A stretch of 64,000 bases of DNA from Micrococcaceae bacterium Sec5.7 (GTDB lineage Bacteria > Actinomycetota > Actinomycetes > Actinomycetales > Micrococcaceae): assembly GCA_039636785.1 (NCBI GenBank), contig CP144169.1, positions 2,790,001 through 2,854,000 on the forward strand. The letters run 5' to 3'. Shown in pieces: positions 1-10,096 of this stretch. A model generated the notes under the pieces. It had not been told where the DNA came from. It searched no databases and saw nothing but the letters and a program-made list of their open reading frames with translations. A program made the position numbers and the translations under genes. The stretch's first letter is position 1. Each line of letters opens with the position of its first letter.

Positions 1-43
1 CTCTAAATTCTGAAGTCTTGGGTTACGGGAAGAGGGAGGAAGC

Positions 44-73
44 CCGACGGCGGGCGGTGAGGCCCGCCGTCGG
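44..73 (-). other. Hairpin in the rpoB-rpoC spacer
   Basis: A perfect 12-bp stem (44-55 with 62-73, 6-nt loop) lies just past the rpoB stop codon, where the spacer to rpoC would be transcribed. No T-run follows on the minus strand, so it looks more like a processing or mRNA-stability hairpin than a full terminator. rpoC itself is outside the window. Confidence 0.5.
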
Positions 74-81
74 ACGCCCTG

Positions 82-3000
82 CTAAACCTCTTCTACGGAA
101 CTGGGCTCTGCACGAGACAGATCGATGCCCAGTTCTTCCGCAGCCGTGAAGACTGCGTCATCAGAGTCACGCATTTCAATTGTGGTTCCGTCCGTGGAAA
201 GAACTTCCACATTCAGGCACAGCGACTGCATTTCCTTGATCAAGACCTTGAAGGACTCAGGAACGCCCGGCTCCGGGATGTTCTCGCCCTTGACGATGGC
301 TTCGTAGACCTTCACGCGACCATGGATATCATCCGACTTGATCGTGAGGAGTTCCTGGAGCGTGTAGGCAGCGCCGTACGCTTCGAGCGCCCACACTTCC
401 ATTTCACCGAAGCGCTGGCCACCGAACTGCGCCTTACCACCCAGCGGCTGCTGGGTGATCATGGAGTACGGGCCGGTGGAGCGTGCGTGGATCTTGTCGT
501 CCACCAGGTGGTGGAGTTTCAGGATGTACATGTAGCCGACCGAGACGGGATCCGGGAACGGCTCGCCGGAGCGGCCGTCAAACAGGCGGGTCTTGCCTGA
601 GGAGTTGATCAGGCGTTCGCCGTCGCGGGTCACGTTGGTGGAATCCAGGAGGCCTGTGATTTCCTCTTCACGTGCACCGTCGAAGACCGGCGTTGCAACA
701 GTGGTCTGGCCACTCTCGCGCGGCAGGTTCGGCAGCTGCTTGAGCCACTCGGGCTCGCCTTCGATCTTCCAGCCGGTCTTGGCAACCCAGCCGAGGTGCG
801 TTTCCAGCACCTGGCCGACGTTCATACGGCCCGGAACACCCAGCGGGTTCAGGACAATATCAACGGGGGTGCCGTCGGCAAGGAAGGGCATGTCCTCGAT
901 CGGAAGGATCTTGGAGATGACACCCTTGTTGCCGTGGCGGCCGGCGAGCTTGTCGCCGTCGGTGATCTTACGCTTGGCAGCCACATAGATGCGGACCAGC
1001 TGGTTCACGCCCGGGGGCAGTTCGTCGTCGTTGTCGCGGTCAAAGACGCGGACACCGATAACGGTGCCGGACTCGCCGTGCGGAACCTTCAGCGAGGTGT
1101 CGCGCACTTCGCGGGACTTCTCACCGAAGATGGCGCGCAGCAGGCGCTCTTCCGGGGTCAGTTCGGTTTCACCCTTCGGGGTGACCTTTCCGACCAGGAT
1201 GTCGCCGGCTTCAACTTCGGCACCGATGTGGATGATGCCGCGCTCGTCCAGGCCTGCAAGGACTTCCTCGGACACGTTGGGGATGTCACGGGTGATTTCC
1301 TCGGCACCAAGCTTGGTGTCGCGGGCATCGATCTCGTGCTCCTCGATGTGGATGGAGGAAAGGACGTCCTCTGCCACGATGCGCTGGGACAGGATGATGG
1401 CATCCTCGAAGTTGTGGCCTTCCCATGACATGAATGCCACGAGCAGGTTCTTTCCGAGGGCGAGCTCGCCCTGGTCCGTTGCCGGGCCGTCAGCGATGAT
1501 GCCGCCGACCTCCAGCCGCTGGCCTTCGTTCACCAGGACACGGTTGTTGTAGCAGTTGCCCTGGTTGGAGCGGGCGAACTTGTTGATCCGGTAGTTGGTT
1601 TCCGTGCCGTCATCGTTGAGCATGATGACGAGTTCGGCGGAAACCTCGGTGACCACACCTGCCTTCTTCGCGATGACAACGTCACCGGCGTCGACTGCAG
1701 CTGCACGCTCCATGCCGGTACCGACGAACGGCGCCTCGGAACGGACCAGTGGCACAGCCTGGCGCTGCATGTTGGCACCCATGAGTGCACGGTTTGCATC
1801 GTCATGCTCAAGGAACGGGATCAGGGCGGTTGCCACGGACACCATCTGGCGCGGGGAAACGTCCATGAACTCGACCTCGCCGGCGGGGACCAGCACAGGC
1901 TCGCCTCCACCACCGCGGGCACGGACCAGCACGGTCTCTTCAGCGAACTTCTTGTTGACGTCGAGCGGAGCGTTGGCCTGAGCGATCAGGACCTCCGCTT
2001 CGTCGTCGGCCGTCAGGTACTCGACCTCGTCGGAAACAACACCTTCGGAGACAAGACGGTAAGGCGTCTCGATGAAACCGAACGGGTTGATGCGGCCGTA
2101 GGAAGCCAGCGAACCGATCAGACCGATGTTGGGGCCTTCAGGGGTTTCGATGGGGCACATGCGTCCGTAGTGCGACGGGTGGACGTCACGGACTTCCATG
2201 CCTGCACGGTCACGGGACAGGCCACCCGGGCCAAGCGCAGACAGGCGGCGCTTGTGGGTCAGACCCGACAGCGGGTTGTTCTGGTCCATGAACTGGGACA
2301 GCTGGGACGTTCCGAAGAACTCCTTGATTGCCGCAACCACGGGGCGGATGTTGATCAGGGTCTGCGGCGTAATGGCTTCGACGTCCTGAGTGGTCATACG
2401 CTCGCGGACAACGCGCTCCATACGGGACAGGCCGGTGCGGACCTGGTTCTCGATGAGCTCGCCGACGGCGCGGATGCGGCGGTTGCCGAAGTGGTCGATG
2501 TCATCGATCTCGACGCGCAGCTCGTGGTCCTGGCCGTCGCGCTTGCCGGTGAGGGTCTTCTCACCGGCGTGCAGTGCAACCAGGAACTTGATCATGGCGA
2601 CGATGTCTTCAACATGCAGGACCGAAGCTTCCTTGTCGCCAAGGGAGCGGTCGATGCCAAGCTTGCGGTTGATCTTGTAACGGCCGACCTTGGCCAGATC
2701 GTAGCGCTTGGAGTTGAAGTACAGGTTGTCCAGCAGCGACTGGGCAGCCTCGACGGTGGGCGGCTCGCCCGGTCGGAGCTTGCGGTAGATGTCCAACAGG
2801 GCATCTTCGCGGGTCTCGGTGGCGTCCTTCTCCAGCGTTGCGCGCATGGAGTCGTACTGGCCGAATTCCTCGAGGATCTGGCCTTCGGTCCAGCCGAGGG
2901 CCTTCAGCAGTACCGTGACGGACTGCTTGCGCTTGCGGTCGAGGCGAACGCCGACCTGGTCGCGCTTGTCGATTTCGAGTTCAAACCATGCACCACGGGA

Positions 3001-3588
3001 CGGGATGATCTTGGCCGTGAAGATGTCCTTGTCGCTGGTCTTGTCAGCGGTGCGCTCGAAGTAAGCGCCCGGTGACCGGACCAGCTGGGAGACAACAACA
3101 CGCTCGGTGCCGTTGACGACGAAGGTACCCTTCTCCGTCATCAGCGGGAAGTCACCCATGAACACGGTCTGCTGCTTGATTTCGCCCGTGTTGTTGTTCA
3201 TGAATTCGGCCTTGACATACAGCGGAGCCGAGTATGTAGCGTCCCGGTCCTTGCACTCAGCCATGGTGTACTTCGGATCAGCGAACTCCGGATCGGAGAA
3301 GCTCAGGGACATGGTGCCCTGGAAGTCCTCGATCGGGGAGATCTCTTCGAAGATGTCGGAAAGACCGGAGGTGGTGGCGACGCTGAGGTCGCTTTCTTCC
3401 ACGGCCTTCGCTACGCGTGCCTGCCAGCGTTCATTTCCGACGAGCCAGTCGAAGCTGTCCGTCTGCAGGGCAAGAAGATTCGGAACATCAAGAGGTTCGT
3501 GAATCTTTGCGAATGAGAGCCGGCGAGTGGCACCATCGGTGCTTGCCGTATTAGCGGTTTCGTTATTAGAGGTGCTCGAGGCGACCAA
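82..3588 (-). CDS. rpoB: DNA-directed RNA polymerase subunit beta
   Basis: Core RNA polymerase beta subunit, 1168 residues from the chosen start, the normal actinobacterial size. The rifampicin region reads [20 protein letters not shown] with wild-type residues, so no resistance substitution is visible. The C-terminal [20 protein letters not shown] block that contacts beta-prime is intact. The reading frame extends to a GTG at 3603, but I prefer the TTG at 3588 ([10 protein letters not shown]), which has GGAAGG seven bases upstream. Its upstream neighbours are not rplJL, which sit about 3 kb away behind three unrelated genes, so rpoB(C) probably has its own promoter. Intact throughout, in contrast to the accessory genes further along. 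Confidence 0.97.
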   Translation of the reverse strand: MVASSTSNNETANTASTDGATRRLSFAKIHEPLDVPNLLALQTDSFDWLVGNERWQARVAKAVEESDLSVATTSGLSDIFEEISPIEDFQGTMSLSFSDPEFADPKYTMAECKDRDATYSAPLYVKAEFMNNNTGEIKQQTVFMGDFPLMTEKGTFVVNGTERVVVSQLVRSPGAYFERTADKTSDKDIFTAKIIPSRGAWFELEIDKRDQVGVRLDRKRKQSVTVLLKALGWTEGQILEEFGQYDSMRATLEKDATETREDALLDIYRKLRPGEPPTVEAAQSLLDNLYFNSKRYDLAKVGRYKINRKLGIDRSLGDKEASVLHVEDIVAMIKFLVALHAGEKTLTGKRDGQDHELRVEIDDIDHFGNRRIRAVGELIENQVRTGLSRMERVVRERMTTQDVEAITPQTLINIRPVVAAIKEFFGTSQLSQFMDQNNPLSGLTHKRRLSALGPGGLSRDRAGMEVRDVHPSHYGRMCPIETPEGPNIGLIGSLASYGRINPFGFIETPYRLVSEGVVSDEVEYLTADDEAEVLIAQANAPLDVNKKFAEETVLVRARGGGGEPVLVPAGEVEFMDVSPRQMVSVATALIPFLEHDDANRALMGANMQRQAVPLVRSEAPFVGTGMERAAAVDAGDVVIAKKAGVVTEVSAELVIMLNDDGTETNYRINKFARSNQGNCYNNRVLVNEGQRLEVGGIIADGPATDQGELALGKNLLVAFMSWEGHNFEDAIILSQRIVAEDVLSSIHIEEHEIDARDTKLGAEEITRDIPNVSEEVLAGLDERGIIHIGAEVEAGDILVGKVTPKGETELTPEERLLRAIFGEKSREVRDTSLKVPHGESGTVIGVRVFDRDNDDELPPGVNQLVRIYVAAKRKITDGDKLAGRHGNKGVISKILPIEDMPFLADGTPVDIVLNPLGVPGRMNVGQVLETHLGWVAKTGWKIEGEPEWLKQLPNLPRESGQTTVATPVFDGAREEEITGLLDSTNVTRDGERLINSSGKTRLFDGRSGEPFPDPVSVGYMYILKLHHLVDDKIHARSTGPYSMITQQPLGGKAQFGGQRFGEMEVWALEAYGAAYTLQELLTIKSDDIHGRVKVYEAIVKGENIPEPGVPESFKVLIKEMQSLCLNVEVLSTDGTTIEMRDSDDAVFTAAEELGIDLSRAEPSSVEEV

Positions 3589-3830
3589 GAGGGATCCTTC
3601 CACAGACCTTCAGGCGTTTTCAGATCTCCCCTGTTGTGCACCCTGCAGAATGACTCCACAGCGCTACCCATCCGGTTCCGCTATATGACCCGGGACCCAG
3701 GCTGCCTATGATGGTGACGTTGTTGACGGCACGTTAATAGGTCAGCTGCAAGGCAAAGCCCACCGCTATATGAAGGCTGAAGGTAAACAGGGAAGACGCA
3801 AATATCCACAATACGGCAAATAGTCTCCTG

Positions 3831-3859
3831 TGTCTACCCCACATCCGGATTTATTGCAA
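3831..3859 (-). promoter_or_regulatory. Candidate rpoB promoter within the 324-nt upstream gap
   Basis: On the minus strand TTGCAA (3854-3859) and TAGACA (3831-3836) are separated by 17 bases, a plausible sigma-70 type promoter giving a leader of about 235 nt. A second candidate overlaps it: TAGACA as -35 and TATTGT as -10. The rest of the 3589-3912 gap shows no gene. This is pattern matching only. Confidence 0.35.
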
Positions 3860-3912
3860 GCACCGTTGCCGCAGGCACCTAGTTGCCGCTGCGGCAAGGC
3901 ATCTGGCCGCCG

Positions 3913-4386
3913 CTAAAGCCGGAGTGTCACCCCTTCTGCTGTGCAGGCACCGGCATTGGCGAACACGGCGTCCCGGACTGCGTCCTTGGAGTCCTGGGCC
4001 GGCCGTCCACCTGATTCCGCCGCCGAAGCGTGGTCGATGGCAAGCAGGCTCAGCGACGCAAACAGACCGGTGATGTCAGCTGCGGTGTTTCTCTTCGCGT
4101 CCTCGGACTTCAGGTAGATGTCCTCATAGGCGTTGGCATCGGTGCCCGGCAATGCCTTGTATTCCGCGTAGAGCGTGTAGAAAAGCTCGCAGGACTCCTT
4201 GACCCCGGCCGCAGCCGCGGTCGATTCCCCGGATGCATCTGGAGATGCGGATTCCGACGGCGATGCAACGGCGCTGCTGGAGGGCGTCGGGGGCGCTGTG
4301 GTTTTGACCGGAACCGCAACAGCGGGCGAACAAGCGGTAAGTCCGGCGATTCCGGCAATACCGATTGCTGCGATTGTTTTCTTCAT
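3913..4386 (-). CDS. Small secreted lipoprotein, function unknown
   Basis: A 157-residue protein with a lipoprotein signal: MKKT, a short hydrophobic stretch and lipobox LTAC with Cys19. A Pro/Ser/Thr/Ala-rich linker follows (about residues 20-55), then a mostly helical C-terminal domain that I do not recognise. The frame is open 70 codons further upstream, but ATG 4386 is preceded by AGGAGCGG and directly starts the signal peptide, so it is chosen. It lies between rpoB and a divergent thiolase and seems monocistronic. It is expected on the outer face of the membrane. No catalytic motif is visible. Confidence 0.75.
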   Translation of the reverse strand: MKKTIAAIGIAGIAGLTACSPAVAVPVKTTAPPTPSSSAVASPSESASPDASGESTAAAAGVKESCELFYTLYAEYKALPGTDANAYEDIYLKSEDAKRNTAADITGLFASLSLLAIDHASAAESGGRPAQDSKDAVRDAVFANAGACTAEGVTLRL

Positions 4387-4598
4387 TTTGCCGCTCCTGT
4401 TTCCCCGGATATCCCCAAAGACCGTCCTGGCCACCCTACGCAAGGCGCTCCGGTGGAGCACGTCCCCCGCATGGGGAGTTCTCCCCAAGCGGTCTTCCTG
4501 AACGCGGAATGAGCCCTGCCCCTGGGGCGTTTGAATAGCTAGGTGATCCGGCTCGCGGTAGCCTAGGCCTATATCGTCACAGATCGGAAGAGACAACC

Positions 4599-5798
4599 AT
4601 GAGTAACTCCACAGACAACAATGATGTTGTCATTCTGGCCGCGGCGCGCACGCCTCAGGGCCGCCTCAACGGCCAGCTGGCAAGCTTTACGGCAGTCGAG
4701 CTCGGGGCGCACGCCATCAAGGCAGCCGTCGCTGCCAGCGGGCTGACTGCCGATCAGGTGGACGCGGTGGTTATGGGCCAGGTACTCCAGGCCGGCGCCG
4801 GCCAGAACCCGGCTCGTCAGAGCGCAATCGGTGCAGGTATCGGCTGGAACGTCCCCACCGTCACCATCAACAAGGTGTGCCTTTCCGGCCTGACAGCCGT
4901 GATCGACGCCGCCCGGATGATCCGCAGCGGGGATGCCGCCGTGGTGGTTGCCGGCGGCCAGGAATCCATGACCCGGGCACCCCACGTCCTGCCTGGCTCC
5001 CGCCAGGGCTGGACCTACGGTGCAGTCCAGGCGCTGGATGTGGCCGCCCATGACGGCCTGACGGACGCCTTCGACGGCCAGTCCATGGGGCTTTCCACGG
5101 AAACCAAGAACCTGACCCTGGGCATCGACCGGACTTCGCAGGACGAAGTGGCAGCGCAGTCCCACCGGCGTGCCGCTGCCGCCGCCGGCGATGGAACTTT
5201 CGACGACGAGATCGCTCCCATCAGCGTCAAGAAGCGCAAGGGTGAGCCGCTGGTCGTGGCGAAGGACGAAGGCATCCGGCCGGAGACCACTGTTGAGTCC
5301 TTGGCCGGCCTGCGTGCGGCGTTCGTCAGCGACGGCACCATTACGGCGGGCAACTCCTCTCCCCTGTCCGATGGTGCTTCTGCCCTGGTTCTGACCTCCC
5401 GAAAGTTCGCCGAGGACAACGGACTGGAATACCTGGCCGTCGTGGGCAAGTCCGGGCAGGTGGCCGGGCCGGACAATTCGCTGCATTCGCAGCCCTCCAA
5501 TGCGATCATGAGTGCCCTGGGCAAGGCCGGCTGGAGCGCAGCGGACCTGGACTTCATCGAGATCAATGAGGCCTTCGGTTCGGTTGCAGTGCAGTCACTC
5601 AAGGATCTTGATTACCCGCTGGAAAAGTGCAACATCCACGGCGGCGCAATCGCCCTGGGCCACCCGATCGGAGCCTCCGGGGCGCGGCTGGCCCTGCACG
5701 CCGCGCATGAGCTGAAACGGCGGGGCACCGGCAAGGCCGCTGTTTCGCTGTGCGGCGGCGGCGGGCAGGGCGAAGCGCTCCTGTTGTACAGGGACTAG
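4599..5798 (+). CDS. Acetyl-CoA C-acetyltransferase (thiolase)
   Basis: A 399-residue thiolase-family enzyme that condenses two acyl-CoAs or cleaves 3-ketoacyl-CoA, acting in acetoacetyl-CoA formation or beta-oxidation. All three active-site blocks are visible: the nucleophilic Cys in KVCLSGL (about residue 90), the His in GHPIGASGAR (about 352) and the C-terminal Cys in CGGGGQGEA (about 382). ATG 4599 has GGAAGAGA upstream. No partner fatty-acid gene is adjacent, so biosynthetic or degradative use cannot be decided. It diverges from the lipoprotein gene. Confidence 0.93.
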   Translation: MSNSTDNNDVVILAAARTPQGRLNGQLASFTAVELGAHAIKAAVAASGLTADQVDAVVMGQVLQAGAGQNPARQSAIGAGIGWNVPTVTINKVCLSGLTAVIDAARMIRSGDAAVVVAGGQESMTRAPHVLPGSRQGWTYGAVQALDVAAHDGLTDAFDGQSMGLSTETKNLTLGIDRTSQDEVAAQSHRRAAAAAGDGTFDDEIAPISVKKRKGEPLVVAKDEGIRPETTVESLAGLRAAFVSDGTITAGNSSPLSDGASALVLTSRKFAEDNGLEYLAVVGKSGQVAGPDNSLHSQPSNAIMSALGKAGWSAADLDFIEINEAFGSVAVQSLKDLDYPLEKCNIHGGAIALGHPIGASGARLALHAAHELKRRGTGKAAVSLCGGGGQGEALLLYRD

Positions 5799-5842
5799 CG
5801 GCTACAGCTGACAGTCATGGGACTGGCCGTTTTGGAACTGAG

Positions 5843-6328
5843 GTGACGGGCAACAACGCAGGCGTCGGCAGGGAACGCTTCCTTGCCGACGCCGCAGCGC
5901 GCGGCCTTGAGGTGCAGCTGGTGCAACGTCTGGCGGCCAAGAGCCTCGAGGAAGCGGCGCAGATCCTCGGCATCAGCCCGGCTGACATTGTGAAATCGCT
6001 CGTGGTCAAGCACAAGGACGGCAGTTTCCTGTTCGCCCTGATCCCCGGGAACCGCCAGATTTCCTGGCCCAAGCTCAGAAACCTGGTGGGAGTCAACAAG
6101 CTGTCCTTGCCGCCGGCGGACCTGGCGTTCGAGGCCACCGGCTATGAGCGTGGCACCATTACCCCGCTGGGCAGCACCACAGCCTGGCCGGTCTACGCGG
6201 ACCAGAGCATGGCAGGACGGCGGATCTCCATGGGCGCCGGCCAGCATGGCTACAGTGCGTTTGTGGACGCCGATGCCCTGACCACGGCTCTTGGAGCCGT
6301 GGTCGCGGACATCAGCGACGCCAGCTGA
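5843..6328 (+). CDS. YbaK/EbsC-type aminoacyl-tRNA deacylase
   Basis: A protein of about 161 residues of the YbaK/ProX superfamily, which hydrolyses mischarged tRNA such as Cys-tRNA(Pro). The family core is clear: IVKSLVVKH with the conserved Lys, a GNRQISWPKLRN segment, and the C-terminal glycine-rich SMGAGQHGYSAFVD loop. The reading frame is open back to 5750 inside the thiolase gene, but those residues are low-complexity thiolase antisense-type sequence. I take GTG 5843 (MTGNNAGVG) as the start. The ribosome site is weak, so a start some codons later is possible. It is probably cotranscribed with the thiolase (about 45 nt gap). Confidence 0.8.
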   Translation: MTGNNAGVGRERFLADAAARGLEVQLVQRLAAKSLEEAAQILGISPADIVKSLVVKHKDGSFLFALIPGNRQISWPKLRNLVGVNKLSLPPADLAFEATGYERGTITPLGSTTAWPVYADQSMAGRRISMGAGQHGYSAFVDADALTTALGAVVADISDAS

Positions 6329-6393
6329 CCCTGCAGAGCAACGCGGGGTCAGGCAGTGACTGTTGGAGAGCGCCGGTGCGGCCGCTTAACTGC

Positions 6394-6429
6394 GGGAAGC
6401 CCCGCCCACCGGAGTGGACGGGGCTTCCC
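6394..6429. terminator. Convergent terminator between YbaK-type gene and rplL
   Basis: An 11-bp perfect stem (6394-6404 with 6419-6429) with an inner CCAC/GTGG helix. It sits between two converging genes and can serve either strand. No strong T-run is seen. Confidence 0.65.
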
Positions 6430-6475
6430 GGAACAGACTGAGCTACTCGAATAGATCGAGAAACGGCAGCTTGAG

Positions 6476-6850
6476 TTACTTCATGCTAACGCGTGCGCCG
6501 GCTTCTTCGAGCTGGGCAACTGCCTTCTCGGCAGCTTCCTTGGTAACGCCTTCGAGAACAGCCTTCGGGGCGCTGTCAACAACGTCCTTAGCTTCCTTCA
6601 GACCCAGGGAAGTGATTGCGCGAACTTCCTTGATCACTGCGATCTTCTTGTCGCCGGCAGCTTCGAGGATGACGTCAAATGCCGTCTGCTCCTCTTCTTC
6701 TGCGGCGCCACCGGCAGCCGGGCCTGCAACTGCAACAGCAGCGGCCGTTACTTCGAAGGTCTCTTCGAAGAGCTTAACGAACTCGGAGAGCTCGATGATG
6801 GTCAGTTCCTTGAAAGCTTCAATGAGCTCTTCGTTGGTGAGCTTCGCCAT
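6476..6850 (-). CDS. rplL: 50S ribosomal protein L7/L12
   Basis: The acidic ribosomal stalk protein that recruits translation GTPases, 124 residues, a normal length. An N-terminal dimerisation domain ([15 protein letters not shown]), an Ala/Gly/Glu hinge (about 37-55) and the C-terminal domain with the conserved [12 protein letters not shown] segment are all present. It follows rplJ by 79 nt on the same strand, the usual rplJL operon. The hairpin at 6394-6429 ends the unit, so transcription probably does not run on to rpoB. Confidence 0.97.
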   Translation of the reverse strand: MAKLTNEELIEAFKELTIIELSEFVKLFEETFEVTAAAVAVAGPAAGGAAEEEEQTAFDVILEAAGDKKIAVIKEVRAITSLGLKEAKDVVDSAPKAVLEGVTKEAAEKAVAQLEEAGARVSMK

Positions 6851-6929
6851 GGTTGGCGTCCTTCCTATAGTGGTGTTCAGCGGCGCTGGGCCCTGCGTTC
6901 ACACCGGAGTCTGGTTTAGAAAGAGAAAG

Positions 6930-7538
6930 TCAGTTCTCTTCGGTGGCAGCGGCCGGAGCCTCTGCATCTGCAGCGGGAGCGTCAGCCGGAGCTTCTGCTT
7001 CTGCGGCCGGAGCTTCTTCAGCGGCGGGTGCTTCGGCTTCTGCCGGGGCACCGTTCTCTTCTTCAAGCTTGAGCCGCAGTGCGTCGATGATGCGTACAGC
7101 AGCGGCGGCAGGAGCCTTGAGGATGCCTGCAACCTTGGCGAGCTGCAGCTCGCGGGACTCGAGTGCTGCCAGCGCAACAACTTCGCTGGCGTTCAGTGCC
7201 TTGCCCTCGAAGTAACCGGTCTTGATAACCAGCTGCTTGTTGGTCTTGGCAAAATCCGTCAGGCTCTTGGCAGCTGCAACTGCGTCACCCTTGATGAACG
7301 CGATTGCAGTGGGGCCGGCAAGCTGGCCGTCGAATGCTTCGACACCGGCTTCCTTGGCTGCAATGGCGGTCAGGGTGTTCTTGACGACCGAGAACTTGGT
7401 GTCCTGGCCGAGAGAGACACGCAGCTGCTTGAGCTGTGCAACGGTGAGCCCGCGGTATTCGGTCAGGACAGCGGCGTTCGATTCCTTGAAATCGTTAGTG
7501 ATCTCAGCTACTGCTGAAACCTTTGTAGGCGTTGCCAT
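6930..7538 (-). CDS. rplJ: 50S ribosomal protein L10
   Basis: The stalk base protein that binds 23S rRNA and L7/L12 dimers. It has 202 residues; the family core is about 170, and the extra part is a C-terminal Ala/Pro/Glu-rich tail typical of Micrococcaceae. The N-terminal core has MATPTKVSAVAEI and LTEYRGLTVAQL. A GGAAGG-type ribosome site precedes the ATG. It is the first gene of the rplJL pair and lies behind a leader with an attenuator-like hairpin. Confidence 0.96.
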   Translation of the reverse strand: MATPTKVSAVAEITNDFKESNAAVLTEYRGLTVAQLKQLRVSLGQDTKFSVVKNTLTAIAAKEAGVEAFDGQLAGPTAIAFIKGDAVAAAKSLTDFAKTNKQLVIKTGYFEGKALNASEVVALAALESRELQLAKVAGILKAPAAAAVRIIDALRLKLEEENGAPAEAEAPAAEEAPAAEAEAPADAPAADAEAPAAATEEN

Positions 7539-7835
7539 AACCCTCCTTCCGGGGATAGTGCCGGTATTCGAAGGTCCCCGCTCAGGTGAGCTAAAACTAA
7601 AAACGCCCCGCGCAGATGCACGGGGCTTGGCTCAACACGGTCCATGACTGTGGAGCTTTGCTTCGTTCACCTGCGCCGGCCGCCCCATGTTCAGGGTCCT
7701 TCGTCCAGAAACCCACTTGCTCTCCCGCGCACAACTACAGAATTGAGCTTTGCTCGAAAGAGTGGATTTCCAACAACCGACGGTCTTTGGTAGTCCAAGC
7801 TTACGGGAAACGCGGCTGCTACTCCAAATCGATGG
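7539..7835 (-). promoter_or_regulatory. rplJL leader with attenuator-like hairpin
   Basis: This 297-nt gap contains, on the minus strand, a 9-bp GC-rich stem (7604-7626, one G-U pair, ATCT loop) followed by GTTTTTAG. L10 leaders of this kind are known autoregulatory RNAs in which L10 binding shifts the fold. The hairpin could instead be the terminator of the upstream GNAT pair. No gene is seen in the gap. Confidence 0.5.
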
Positions 7836-8984
7836 TCAGCTGCTCCTGGGCCCCAGGTCCGGAAGCTCTTTTTGCCAGATGCCCGTGACACCCGCAGTGG
7901 TGAATCCCAGCTGCTGGTTGACGGTGAGCAGGTACCTGTTTTCCGGTGCATTCCAGGTGTAGATCACTCGCGCATCGGGGAACTGCTCAGTGAGCCGCTC
8001 CATGTTGGCGACCTTGATCAGCAGGCCGAGCTTGTTGCCGCGGTGTTCCTGCAGCACCAGGGTGTCGTCCTGGAACACCACGTCCTGGCGATGCGCCAGG
8101 ACGCTGATGGTGGTCAGCCCCACCAATGTTCCGGTGGTGAGATGCTCGACGGCGGTGACCACCGTCCGCCGTCCCTGCGCAATGGTGACATCTTCCGCCT
8201 CACGGAGGAGACCGCCGTCGAACACCAGGTCCTGTTCGACGTCGCCGTCCGCGGAAGGGTCCACGTGGGATCCGGCCTGGTTTTCGAGTACAGCCACCGC
8301 CTCGAGCCAGCGCTCGGGGCAGCGGTCCGTCCAGTGGTGCAGCCGGTAGCGGCCGTTGTTGGCTTGCTCGGCCTCGGCCTCGAGCTCCGACACCAGCTTG
8401 GTGTCCAGCGGCAGGGCGCACGAGCTGAACTGCTCGATGTGCTGCAGGGTGTAGCCCGTGCGGCGCGCGAATTCGACCTCCCGGCTTCCCAGCGGCACAA
8501 AGCCCTGGCCCGTACCCGGCTCCAGCTGCCCGGACTCGAACTCGTGCAGCGATGACCCCGGGTGGTTGGTGTCCACCAGGATCATGGAACGCCCTTCGCC
8601 GCGCGCCAGCTGTTCGGCTGCCTCCAGCAGTTGCCGGCCCACACCCTGGCGCTGGAACTCCGGCAGGATGTCGAGCGTGAACTCAGCAAGATCCAGGTTG
8701 TCGGTCAACGGCAGCGCGATGTCCACGGTGCCTACGATGTTCCCGCCCACCTTGGCCACCAGTATCACCTGGCGTTCGTAGGGGTCGGCCAGCTCCAGCA
8801 GTTTCTCCAGCGGGGCGTAAGCGAGGTCGTCGCTCCCCCAGGTCTGCATGCGGACCTTGCGCCCCACCTCCACTGCGGAGAGGAAGTCAGCAGCATCGTC
8901 CCCGTCGAGGGAATCGGGGATCCACAGCTGCTCAATCCGCACTTCGTTTGCCGTTGGGCGCATCATTCCAGCCGTTTCTGCCAC
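7836..8984 (-). CDS. GNAT-family N-acetyltransferase (tandem domain)
   Basis: A 382-residue protein with an N-terminal GNAT domain (about 50-170; acetyl-CoA loop in LPEFQRQGVGRQLLEAAEQ) and a degenerate C-terminal GNAT-like half (about 200-375; LQEHRGNKLGLLIKVANM, TWNAPENRYL). It resembles its upstream neighbour in both halves, so the pair arose by duplication. Its start overlaps the end of that gene by 22 bases, indicating translational coupling. The acceptor substrate is unknown; mycothiol-synthase-like double-GNAT architecture is one comparison. Neither gene is part of the normal rplKA-rplJL cluster. Confidence 0.85.
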   Translation of the reverse strand: MAETAGMMRPTANEVRIEQLWIPDSLDGDDAADFLSAVEVGRKVRMQTWGSDDLAYAPLEKLLELADPYERQVILVAKVGGNIVGTVDIALPLTDNLDLAEFTLDILPEFQRQGVGRQLLEAAEQLARGEGRSMILVDTNHPGSSLHEFESGQLEPGTGQGFVPLGSREVEFARRTGYTLQHIEQFSSCALPLDTKLVSELEAEAEQANNGRYRLHHWTDRCPERWLEAVAVLENQAGSHVDPSADGDVEQDLVFDGGLLREAEDVTIAQGRRTVVTAVEHLTTGTLVGLTTISVLAHRQDVVFQDDTLVLQEHRGNKLGLLIKVANMERLTEQFPDARVIYTWNAPENRYLLTVNQQLGFTTAGVTGIWQKELPDLGPRSS

Positions 8985-10096
8985 TCACCTTCATAGCCTG
9001 AGGGCCTGAATCCAAGCGAAATATTTATCGCCAGCATATGTCGGTTTTCACTGGCGTTCCATGTACAGACAGATTGCCCGGCCGGCCAGTCCTTCTGGGC
9101 GCGGCGGATGTTTGCGATCTTGATCAGCATTCCCAGCCGGTGCCCGCGATGCTCGCCCACTACCAGGGTGTCTTCCTGGCTCAGGATCCGGGGCCGGGCC
9201 GGGCGCCTGTTGAGCGCCGAGTACGCCGCCAGCTCACCGGTATCCCTACGCCGGGCCGCGGCGACGAGGGACTCAATGCCGCTCTTGCCCCACGTCTGCT
9301 CTTCATCGCGCACCCTGGCGGCATCCCAGTCCTCGGCCTCCCATTCCAGTCCCGCCATCGGAAGGTCCGTGCCCATCCGGCTCTTCAGTGCAGCGTAGGC
9401 GTCAACCAGCTCCTCCGGGCAGCTGTCCTTCCACTCCACCAGCACGTAGTCCTGCGACTCGGCTTTTGCAGCTTCTTCCAACGCGTCCAGGTGCTCCGGC
9501 GCCACCGGCAACGGCAGGCTGCTGGATGTCTCCACCTGCTCCAACTGGTAGCCGGCATTCACCGCGAAAGCGGTTGACGGCGCGGACTTTGGCACACCGC
9601 CGGTGCCCGATTTAGCGGGCAGCAACTCATCCGCCTCCGCAACCCTTCCAGCCGGCTCCTCGCAATCCGCGTCAAAGATTGTCCGGCGTCTGCCGCGGCC
9701 CACCTCTTCCGCAAAGTCCAGCAGGCGGCGCCCGATGCCCTGGCGCCGATGGGCGGACGCCACCAATACGTCGATCCCGGCGGTTGCCGTATTCTCCTGC
9801 AGCGGGAGCGTGACGGAGCACCGGCCCACTGGTTCGCCACCCACGCGTGCTATGAAAAGCTGCCTCTCCTCGTAGCCGTTTCCCCGCCAGAACTGCAGCC
9901 GCTCCTGCACGGTGGCGCAGCGGTCGAGATTCCCCCATAGCTCCATTTGGTGTGCGTCCTGGAGCGAGCAGCAGTCGCGGAAATCGGTTCCGTTCCCTTC
10001 GGCACTGATGCCGGAGCTCCCGGCTTTCCCGGCGCTGCCGGCGTCGAGCGATTCGGGAATCACGACGGCGGTGATCGTCAAAGGTGTCAGCGTCAC
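8963..10096 (-). CDS. GNAT-family N-acetyltransferase (tandem domain), paralogue
   Basis: 377 residues, paralogous to the next gene downstream. The N-terminal GNAT domain carries ASAHRRQGIGRRLLDFAEEV (acetyl-CoA binding). The C-terminal half has EHRGHRLGMLIKIANI and TWNASENRHMLAIN, matching the equivalent blocks of the paralogue. It lies 267 nt after rplA, separated by a strong terminator, so the two GNAT genes probably form their own transcription unit. Substrate not predictable. The N-terminal 45 residues are Ser/Gly-rich and less conserved, so the true start may be slightly downstream. Confidence 0.85.
   Translation of the reverse strand: MTLTPLTITAVVIPESLDAGSAGKAGSSGISAEGNGTDFRDCCSLQDAHQMELWGNLDRCATVQERLQFWRGNGYEERQLFIARVGGEPVGRCSVTLPLQENTATAGIDVLVASAHRRQGIGRRLLDFAEEVGRGRRRTIFDADCEEPAGRVAEADELLPAKSGTGGVPKSAPSTAFAVNAGYQLEQVETSSSLPLPVAPEHLDALEEAAKAESQDYVLVEWKDSCPEELVDAYAALKSRMGTDLPMAGLEWEAEDWDAARVRDEEQTWGKSGIESLVAAARRRDTGELAAYSALNRRPARPRILSQEDTLVVGEHRGHRLGMLIKIANIRRAQKDWPAGQSVCTWNASENRHMLAINISLGFRPSGYEGEWQKRLE

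Noticed and set aside
1804..3075. 423-residue open frame on the plus strand inside rpoB
   Set aside because: It is an antisense shadow of rpoB in GC-rich DNA, with low-complexity Val/Asp/Gln-rich translation and no family features.
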